From the NCBI GenBank assembly GCA_963727415.1, contig CAVSGF010000010.1:1-64000 (forward strand): DNA of 64,000 nt. The letters are read 5' to 3'. Of this stretch, positions 58,728 to 64,000 are shown piece by piece (the stretch's first letter is position 1; each line of letters opens with the position of its first letter). The notes beneath the pieces are model-generated. The model worked only from the letters and a program-made list of their open reading frames with translations. It was not told the DNA's origin and made no database searches. This DNA comes from DASQPR01 sp963727415 (GTDB lineage: Bacteria > Actinomycetota > Actinomycetes > Mycobacteriales > Micromonosporaceae). A program made the position numbers and the translations under genes.

Positions 58728-59087
58728 GTGCCGGAACTTCTCCGAATCGCCACCGCTGTCGTTGCGCTGGCTGTCGCCGCCTGGGGCTTGTACTGCCTGG
58801 TACGCAACCGGCCGCCGGAGATATCCCATCTCGTCGGCGTGGTGATCCTGGAGATCATGGCAATCGCCATGGCCGGCACCGCCCTGGCCCGGATCGCGGG
58901 TGGGCACCGGATTCCGGCACCGGCCACCTTCATCGGGTATGTCGCGGCATTCCTGGTGATCCCGCCGGCCGGGCTCGCGATGGCCCGGATGGAGCCGACC
59001 AAGTGGGGATCGGCGATCATCGCCGCTCTCGGTCTGGTCGAGGCGCTTCTGGTGGTACGGCTTCAGCAGGTGTGGACGGTCGGCTGA
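58728..59087 (+). CDS. Small polytopic membrane protein
   Basis: 119 residues with four hydrophobic segments covering nearly the whole length and no known motif. Start: GTG at 58728 (VPELLRIATA), just before the first helix; a longer frame to 58668 is unlikely. It diverges from pcrA and lies 36 bp before another membrane protein. Likely an uncharacterised actinobacterial pair. Function unknown. Confidence 0.7.
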   Translation: MPELLRIATAVVALAVAAWGLYCLVRNRPPEISHLVGVVILEIMAIAMAGTALARIAGGHRIPAPATFIGYVAAFLVIPPAGLAMARMEPTKWGSAIIAALGLVEALLVVRLQQVWTVG

Positions 59088-59123
59088 CCGGCACGACGGT
59101 ACCGAGACGAGACGGCACGAGTG

Positions 59124-59582
59124 ATGACCATGGACACCGAGCAAACTGGGCAAGACGCCCCGCAGACCCGGCGCATCAACGCCGGCATCGGGCGGGTACT
59201 GATCTGGGTCTACGGGATCTTCGCGCTGTCGGCGAGCGCCCGCGCCGGGGTCCAGATCGCCACCAAGTTCCATGTGGCCCCACTGGCGTACCTGCTGTCC
59301 GCGCTGGCCGCGGTGATCTATCTGGTCGCCACGTACAGCCTGGCCCGGTCGACAGCGGCTTCCCGCCGGGTGGCCATCGCCTGCTGCTCGGTTGAGCTGG
59401 CCGGGGTGATCGTGGTGGGCGCCGCGAGCCTGATCTGGTCGTCGGCGTTTCCCGACGCCACCGTGTGGTCGGACTTCGGGCAGGGCTACGGCTACGTACC
59501 GCTGGTCTTGCCGATGATCGGGCTGTGGTGGCTGCTGCGGCGGTCAAACCGGCCGGACGCGGCGGCGGCCTCGGCGTCCTGA
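59124..59582 (+). CDS. Polytopic membrane protein, conserved in actinobacteria
   Basis: About 152 residues. A polar N-terminus (TEQTGQDAPQTRR) is followed by four helices (VLIWVYGIFALSASARAGVQ, AYLLSALAAVIYLVATYSLA and others). Proteins of this shape are widely annotated as hypothetical membrane proteins in actinobacteria. It probably shares a transcript with the preceding gene. ATG at 59124; a GTG at 59121 is adjacent. The 3' side opens into the predicted attenuator of chorismate mutase. Confidence 0.75.
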   Translation: MTMDTEQTGQDAPQTRRINAGIGRVLIWVYGIFALSASARAGVQIATKFHVAPLAYLLSALAAVIYLVATYSLARSTAASRRVAIACCSVELAGVIVVGAASLIWSSAFPDATVWSDFGQGYGYVPLVLPMIGLWWLLRRSNRPDAAAASAS

Positions 59583-59625
59583 TCATCACCGGCTACCACC
59601 GTGTCCCACATCTCGGCACGATGCT

Positions 59626-59653
59626 TGGCATCGGCAGCCGCCCTGGCCATACT
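59626..59653 (+). promoter_or_regulatory. Predicted promoter for the aroQ leader
   Basis: The -35-like TTGGCA (59626-59631) and -10-like CATACT (59648-59653) are 16 bp apart. The leader GTG starts 7 bp after the -10, so the transcript would be leaderless, which is common in actinobacteria. Confidence 0.5.
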
Positions 59654-59660
59654 GGTCGAC

Positions 59661-59726
59661 GTGACACGGCACGCGCGATTTTTTGGCTATGGATCCGGGA
59701 GTCCGGCTTCCATAGGTCACGCGTGA
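59661..59726 (+). CDS. Predicted leader peptide of the chorismate mutase attenuator
   Basis: 22 codons including the stop, from GTG 59661 to TGA 59724-59726. Residues 7-10 read F-F-G-Y, coded by TTT, TTT, GGC and TAT. TTT and TAT are rare codons in this GC-rich genome, and Phe and Tyr are the end products of the pathway that uses chorismate mutase. The ORF ends 14 nt before a terminator. It has no homology and is called from this arrangement only. Confidence 0.5.
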   Translation: MTRHARFFGYGSGSPASIGHA

Positions 59727-59740
59727 GCGTCCAAGACCTC

Positions 59741-59771
59741 AAAGCCCCGGGCTCGCCGCCCGGGGCTTTTT
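59741..59771 (+). terminator. Intrinsic terminator with attenuator potential upstream of aroQ
   Basis: 12-bp stem (AAAGCCCCGGGC/GCCCGGGGCTTT) with a 5-nt loop, followed by TT. An alternative antiterminator pairs 59699-59709 (GAGTCCGGCTT) with 59742-59754 (11 pairs including one wobble and a 2-nt bulge). The aroQ start is 59 bp downstream. Confidence 0.7.
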
Positions 59772-59829
59772 CATGCCCCGCCGGCCAGCCCTCAAGACGA
59801 TGCAGACACTGACCACCAGGAGCGGGACG

Positions 59830-60099
59830 ATGATTACCATGACCACCGAGAGCGCGACGGAGCAGATCTCCGGAATGCGGCAGCGGATCGACGAGATCGA
59901 CGGGCAGCTGATCGACCTCTGGCGCGAGCGAGCCGCGATCTCCGGCGAGGTAGGCCGGGTCCGGATGGCTTCCGGCGGCACCAGGTTGGTGCTTGAGCGC
60001 GAGCGGCAGATCGTCGATCGCTTCCGCGACGCACTCGGGGCCGATGGCGTACAGCTTGCGCTGTTGATCCTGCGGGCCGGGCGCGGGCCACTGCTGTGA
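59830..60099 (+). CDS. aroQ: Chorismate mutase, AroQ-delta type
   Basis: 89 residues. The helical pattern GMRQRIDEIDGQLIDLW and GRVRMASGGTRLVLERERQIVDRF, with the RLVLERE stretch and the C-terminal LLILRAGRGPLL, matches the short actinobacterial chorismate mutases such as Rv0948c, including the GRG end. It makes prephenate from chorismate for Phe and Tyr synthesis. These enzymes are often activated by DAHP synthase, which is not encoded here. The ATG at 59830 follows an AGGAG 7 nt upstream. Its leader region appears to be an attenuator. Confidence 0.9.
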   Translation: MITMTTESATEQISGMRQRIDEIDGQLIDLWRERAAISGEVGRVRMASGGTRLVLERERQIVDRFRDALGADGVQLALLILRAGRGPLL

Positions 60100-60145
60100 C
60101 GGGGCGGCGGCCGGCCCGACGCCGGCCCGAATAAGCTCGGCAGCC

Positions 60146-60883
60146 ATGAGCTTCCCTCCCTCGCCCACACCCATCGCCGACGTCGAGCGCATCCTGTGCG
60201 TCGCGGCGCACCCCGACGACCTCGACTTCGGCGCGGCCGGAACGATCGCGGGCTGGGTCGACGCCGGGATCGAGGTCACCTACCTGATCATCACCAAGGG
60301 CGACGCCGGCGGATTCGATGACACGCCGCGCGACCAGATGCCGATCCTGCGCGAGGCCGAGCAGCGCGCGGCCGCCGCCGCGCTCGGCGTCAAGCAGGTG
60401 GAGTTCCTTGACGGGTACGCCGACGGCGCGCTCGTGCCCTCGATCGAACTGCGCAAGGACATCACCCGGGCGATCCGGCAGGTGCGGCCGGACCGGATCC
60501 TGACCAGCTCACCGCTGCGGCGCTGGGAACGCATCTCGGGTCCGTCGCACCCGGACCACCTGGCCGCCGGCGAGGCCACGACCTGTGCCGTATATCCGGA
60601 CTCGCGTAACGAGTTCGCGTTCGGCGACCTCTATCTGAACGAAGGTCTCCAGCCGTGGGTGGTGCGCGAGGTCTGGTACATGGCCGGCCCGGACCCGGAT
60701 CACGCGGTTGACGTCACCGACGTGTACCCGCGCAAGCTGGCCGCGCTCCAGGCGCACGCCACCCAGACCTCGCACATGGAGCTGGATCAGCGGGTGCGCA
60801 CCATGCTGACCGCCAACGCGAAGACCGCCGGGCTGCCCGATGGGCGGCTGGCCGAACTGTTCACCATCATCGCGACCGCTTGA
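60146..60883 (+). CDS. PIG-L family deacetylase
   Basis: 245 residues. The zinc motif AAHPDDLDFGAAG lies near residue 19, and the C-terminal zinc-region motif SHPDHLAAGEA near 131. This is the LmbE/PIG-L fold, which removes acetyl groups from N-acetylglucosamine-type substrates, as in MshB of mycothiol synthesis and Mca. No mycothiol genes lie beside it, so the substrate cannot be told. It follows aroQ in the same direction, 46 bp on. Confidence 0.9.
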   Translation: MSFPPSPTPIADVERILCVAAHPDDLDFGAAGTIAGWVDAGIEVTYLIITKGDAGGFDDTPRDQMPILREAEQRAAAAALGVKQVEFLDGYADGALVPSIELRKDITRAIRQVRPDRILTSSPLRRWERISGPSHPDHLAAGEATTCAVYPDSRNEFAFGDLYLNEGLQPWVVREVWYMAGPDPDHAVDVTDVYPRKLAALQAHATQTSHMELDQRVRTMLTANAKTAGLPDGRLAELFTIIATA

Positions 60884-60981
60884 TCCAGCCGCGCCGAACA
60901 CGTACGACGCCTTCGCCGGCGGCGCACTGGACGCCCGCCCCGCCTCTGCCGACAGTTCCGGAACAACCGCTCAAGCAGCGA

Positions 60982-61647
60982 CTAGACCAGTCGCCGGTCG
61001 GCCGCCCACCGGGACAGCTCATACCGGTTCGACATCTGCAGCTTGCGCAACACGTTGGACACGTGCGTCTCCACCGTCTTGATGGAGATGTACAGCTCCT
61101 TCGCAATCTCCTTGTACGCGTACCCGCGGGCCAGCAGCCGCAGGACCTCGCGCTCGCGGTTGGTGAGCTGGTCCAGTTCCGGGTCGGCCACGGGAACGTC
61201 GGACCTGGCCGCGAACGCGTCCAGTACGAAGCCGGCCAGCCGCGGGCTGAACACCGCGTCGCCGTCGGCCACCCGGCGAATGGCGGCGGCCAGGTCATCC
61301 GGCGAGATGGTCTTCGTGACGTAGCCCCGCGCACCACCCCGGATCAGGCCGATGACGTCCTCGGCCGCGTCCGACACGGACAGCGCCAGGAACCTCACGT
61401 CCGGATTGGTCTTGCGGATCGCCTCGAGCACCGCGCGGCCACCGCCATCGGGCATGTGTACGTCCAGCAGCACCACGTCCGGCTGCTGTGCGGCAATGGC
61501 ACTGATCGCCGACGCCACCGTGCTCGCCTCGCCGACCACGTCGACATGGGCGCCCAACTCCGCACGTACTCCGGCGCGGAACATCGCGTGGTCATCCACA
61601 AGGAACACGCGCAACTGTCGCGCCGCCCCGTCCACTGGTGTCGTCAT
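60982..61647 (-). CDS. NarL/LuxR-type response regulator
   Basis: 221 residues. The receiver domain has VFLVDDHAMFRAGV and phosphoacceptor Asp in VVLLDVHMPDGGG near 62, with the switch Thr/Lys pair in YVTKTISPDD. The C-terminal LuxR helix-turn-helix is LTNREREVLRLLARGYAYKEIAKEL. It overlaps the sensor kinase gene by 4 nt, which fixes its partner. It likely controls envelope-stress genes, given the PspC kinase and the PspC gene beside it. Confidence 0.93.
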   Translation of the reverse strand: MTTPVDGAARQLRVFLVDDHAMFRAGVRAELGAHVDVVGEASTVASAISAIAAQQPDVVLLDVHMPDGGGRAVLEAIRKTNPDVRFLALSVSDAAEDVIGLIRGGARGYVTKTISPDDLAAAIRRVADGDAVFSPRLAGFVLDAFAARSDVPVADPELDQLTNREREVLRLLARGYAYKEIAKELYISIKTVETHVSNVLRKLQMSNRYELSRWAADRRLV

Positions 61648-62918
61648 AATCTCGCTCCCGTGCCGATCGGCATGGTCAACCGTACTTCGGTTCCCTCGCC
61701 CCGTTCGGTCTTGATCTCGGCCCGGCCACCATGCCGTTCCATCCGGCCGATGATCGAACCGCGTACTCCGTGGCGGTCATTGTTCACCGTGGTCATGTCA
61801 AAGCCGGAGCCTCGGTCCCGGACGAACGTGCTCACCTGCTCCGGCTCCACCTCGGCGTAGAGCGAAATGGTGCCCACGCCGGCGTGCCGCGCCGCGTTGA
61901 CCAGAGCCTCCCGCGTCGCCGACACCAGCGCGCCAATCTTCTCGTCCACCCCGACATCGCCGACCACCACCGACTCGACGGCCACCGCGTAGGTGTCCTC
62001 GACCTCGGCCACGATCTGCTCCATCGCCGCCGCGAACATCTCCGATGCCGAGCCGGTCGGGCGGTACAGCCAGTTGCGCAGGCTGCGTTCCTGGCCCCGG
62101 GCCAGCCGTTGCACGGTCTTCGGATCCGCGGAGTTGCGCTGGATCAAGGCCAGCGTGTGCAGTACTTGATCGTGGACCATCGCGGCCAGCTCGGCCCGCT
62201 CCGCGTCCCGGATCCGGCCGACCCGTTCCTCCCGCAATTGAACGAACATCCGCCACAGCAGGGGCGCCAGCGCGAGAGCGACGCCGACCAGAGCGATGAC
62301 GGCGAACACGACGCCGGAGATCACCACACCGAAGCTGGCGCCGGATAGCGGCGCGAACGCCACGATCAAACCGATGATGCCGGCCACGACCAGTGCCGCT
62401 CCACCGATCAGCCGGATCAGGTAACCGCGACGGTCATCCTCGTCCAGCAGCGCGCCCAGCCAGGGCGCGCCTGGCATGGTGCGGCTCCACCGCCGGCGAC
62501 GGTCGGCGTCGGCCAGATGCCAGATCAAGCCGGCACCCACTCCGATCACCGCGACCAGCCAGCCCAGCCAGGAAGTCAGGCTGCCCAGCCCGGCCAGGGA
62601 CACGACCAGCAGGATGCCGATGGCCAATGCCAGGTACGGCAGGATGTCCGTGGCTCGGCGGGACCGGGGCGGCCAGTCATCCCCGCCGGCCGGGCGGGCC
62701 GGCGCATCGGTCTCCGGCCGAGTGGGCAGCACTATCCAAAACGCCACGTACAGGAGGGCGCCCACGCCGTTGAGCGGGAGCAGCACGATGAACGCGGCGC
62801 GCACGACCGCGACCTTGAGACCGAGATGCTCGGCCAGGCCGGCGGCGACGCCGACGATCAAGCGCCGATCGGGATCGCGGTACAGCCGACGTACCGTATT
62901 TCCGGTATTCGGCTCCAC
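61644..62918 (-). CDS. PspC-domain sensor histidine kinase
   Basis: 424 residues. An N-terminal PspC domain (RRLYRDPDRRLIVGVAAGLAEHLGL) is followed by several membrane helices (about 40-230), then the NarL-type kinase core with phosphoacceptor His in AAMVHDQVLHTLALIQ near 245 and a GHKL ATPase (N-box REALVNAARHAGV, G1 RDRGSGFD). PspC kinases sense membrane stress. Start: GTG at 62918 with GAGGAG upstream. It shares a 4-nt overlap with its regulator and is divergent from a PspC gene. Confidence 0.92.
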   Translation of the reverse strand: MEPNTGNTVRRLYRDPDRRLIVGVAAGLAEHLGLKVAVVRAAFIVLLPLNGVGALLYVAFWIVLPTRPETDAPARPAGGDDWPPRSRRATDILPYLALAIGILLVVSLAGLGSLTSWLGWLVAVIGVGAGLIWHLADADRRRRWSRTMPGAPWLGALLDEDDRRGYLIRLIGGAALVVAGIIGLIVAFAPLSGASFGVVISGVVFAVIALVGVALALAPLLWRMFVQLREERVGRIRDAERAELAAMVHDQVLHTLALIQRNSADPKTVQRLARGQERSLRNWLYRPTGSASEMFAAAMEQIVAEVEDTYAVAVESVVVGDVGVDEKIGALVSATREALVNAARHAGVGTISLYAEVEPEQVSTFVRDRGSGFDMTTVNNDRHGVRGSIIGRMERHGGRAEIKTERGEGTEVRLTMPIGTGARL

Positions 62919-63096
62919 GGCATCTCCTCGCGGTTGACGGTCACGCGGGCAGCGCACCCGGCACTTCCGATGGTCACACGCGCCGCGGTCGGCGGACTCC
63001 GGGGATGCCCCGGAGTCCGCGACGGAACCCACGTCAGGGTCGGATCAGGGTTCACGCCGGAGGCGATTGGGACTAGTGGCCAGCGATGATGTGGAC

Positions 63097-64000
63097 ATGA
63101 CGAACGAGTCAGTGGGTCCAGCCGCGGTACCGCCGGAGCCAGACGCCTTCGAACCGGGCGCCTCCGAACCGGGCGCCTCTGAACCGGGCGCCTCTGAACC
63201 GAGCGCCTCCGAACCGGCTTCCGTGGAGCCCGGCGCGGAGGACACGACCGCGCGCGAACCCGGTAGCACGGCGCCTGACGACAGCGGCGTCGAGGACACC
63301 GCCGGAGCGCCGAACGAACCCGCTCAGACGGTCGCAGAGCCGCACGACGGTTCCGACGCTGGCCCGCACACCGGTCTCGCCGACGATCCGGGGTACGGCA
63401 CCGCTGGCGGCTCAGGTGGCGCCCCTCCGCCGCCCGGCGGCACCGCTTCAGGCAGGACCGGCGGCTATGCCGCCCAATTCGGCCTGGTACGCCCGCTTCA
63501 GGGTCGTTACATCGCCGGCGTCTGCGCCGCCCTCGGTCGTGCCACGAACACTGACCCGGTGCTCTGGCGCGTGGTTCTTCCGGTCCTGACCGTTGTCGGT
63601 GGCCTCGGCGGTCTGCTGTATATCGCGGGCTGGCTGCTGATCCCGGCCGAGGGCGACTCCGCCTCGCCGTTCGAGGCGCTCATCGGCCGCGGACACTCAT
63701 CGACGTCGAAGGCCTGGACGGTGGTCCTGACGGTGGTCGCGCTGTCGGGCCTGATCGGTGGGTTCACCAGCGGTCCGGGTAGCCGGTTCCTGCTGTTCGC
63801 CGCCTTCGTCGGGGGTGCGGCGCTGCTAATCACCGCACGCGATCCGCGCTCCGGCTGGACCCCTCGGCCCCCGAACCCGGAACGTCCAGCGTGGACGCCA
63901 CCGGCCAACCACCCGTGGTCCGCGCAACCCGGCGCCGAGGCGAGCTACCAACCGCCGTTCGCACCGCACGGACCGTTTGCCCAGTCCAGCGGCTATCCCC
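63097..64000 (+). CDS. PspC-domain membrane protein (3' end outside window)
   Basis: At least 301 residues, truncated by the window end. The acidic, repetitive N-terminus (EPGAS units) is coded by a 15-bp tandem repeat. The PspC domain follows (QFGLVRPLQGRYIAGVCAALGRATNTDPVLWRVV), then membrane helices and a Pro-rich region. In actinobacteria such proteins sit beside PspC kinases and probably take part in the same membrane-stress response. The ATG at 63097 follows no strong ribosome site. No stop appears before 64000. Confidence 0.85.
   Translation, partial: MTNESVGPAAVPPEPDAFEPGASEPGASEPGASEPSASEPASVEPGAEDTTAREPGSTAPDDSGVEDTAGAPNEPAQTVAEPHDGSDAGPHTGLADDPGYGTAGGSGGAPPPPGGTASGRTGGYAAQFGLVRPLQGRYIAGVCAALGRATNTDPVLWRVVLPVLTVVGGLGGLLYIAGWLLIPAEGDSASPFEALIGRGHSSTSKAWTVVLTVVALSGLIGGFTSGPGSRFLLFAAFVGGAALLITARDPRSGWTPRPPNPERPAWTPPANHPWSAQPGAEASYQPPFAPHGPFAQSSGYP
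63151..63225 (+). repeat. 15-bp tandem repeat in the 5' end of the PspC gene
   Basis: Five copies of gaaccgggcgcctcc (the last diverged) code for EPGAS. They are in frame and lie at the start of the protein, as in ppx, purH and pcrA. Confidence 0.85.

Noticed and set aside
59741..59771. Ordinary terminator of the membrane-protein gene ending at 59582
   Set aside because: It lies about 160 bp past that stop and is preceded by a promoter-like motif and an aromatic leader ORF. Still possible in part, but attenuation explains more of the layout.

Overview
The window is a 64 kb piece of a very GC-rich chromosome that reads as Actinomycetota. GTG starts are common, genes often overlap by 4 nt (ATGA or GTGA), some genes look leaderless, and TTA codons are very rare while a tRNA-Leu(UAA) of the bldA type is present. 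Gene order repeats well-known actinobacterial blocks: mfd-lipoprotein-mazG-eno-ftsB-DUF501-gnat/ppx, and aroQ-pcrA-degenerate M23 peptidase-sucC-sucD-DUF6350-purN-purH, which I recall as also found in Mycobacterium. A CBM2 module and the bldA-like tRNA point to a filamentous actinomycete, perhaps Micromonosporales. That placement is inference. No rRNA, IS element, prophage or CRISPR array was seen.

Layout. 1-5.9 kb: partial SGNH hydrolase, thiolase, multispanning membrane protein, and an ArsR-type regulator divergent from an MFS exporter over a shared palindrome. 6-8.6 kb: RHH/PIN toxin-antitoxin pair in less GC-rich DNA, a 91-bp hairpin repeat, a small conserved gene, a Bax-inhibitor-1 protein and tRNA-Leu(UAA). 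8.6-17.8 kb: type II NADH dehydrogenase, a MoxR/DUF58/DUF4129 operon, uracil-DNA glycosylase, dienelactone hydrolase, exopolyphosphatase and a GNAT enzyme. 17.9-31 kb: lipoproteins, DUF501, FtsB, enolase, an APH-type kinase, MazG, Mfd and PEP carboxylase. 31-34.6 kb: a four-gene ABC-2 exporter. 34.9-37.4 kb: a sulfurylase-like/APS-kinase fusion and a TauE/SafE permease. 37.7-46 kb: alpha/beta hydrolase, a peptidase-S51-like/CysS-tail fusion, isocitrate dehydrogenase, a membrane HATPase-CBM2 fusion, malate dehydrogenase and FolD. 46-54.8 kb: purH, purN, small membrane proteins, DUF6350, sucCD and a B12-binding mutase subunit. 55-64 kb: degenerate M23 protein, PcrA, two membrane proteins, a predicted attenuator and chorismate mutase, PIG-L deacetylase, and a PspC-kinase/LuxR-regulator pair divergent from a PspC protein.

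The genes cover central carbon metabolism (icd, mdh, sucCD, ppc, eno), purine and folate synthesis, DNA repair and envelope functions. The most notable points are: (1) a predicted transcription attenuator before chorismate mutase, with promoter, leaderless aromatic-rich leader peptide, antiterminator and terminator; (2) an atypical histidine-kinase-like ATPase fused to a CBM2 that has lost the usual binding tryptophans; (3) a 91-bp dispersed hairpin repeat in two ungapped copies; (4) tandem coding repeats at the extreme 5' ends of several housekeeping genes; (5) a bldA-type tRNA together with a handful of TTA codons.

Caution: five genes (eno, an ABC ATPase, mdh, purH and a DUF4190 gene) are broken by seven single-base insertions and no deletions. 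Removing the extra bases restores family-typical lengths, so I treat these as probable consensus errors and annotate each as one disrupted CDS.
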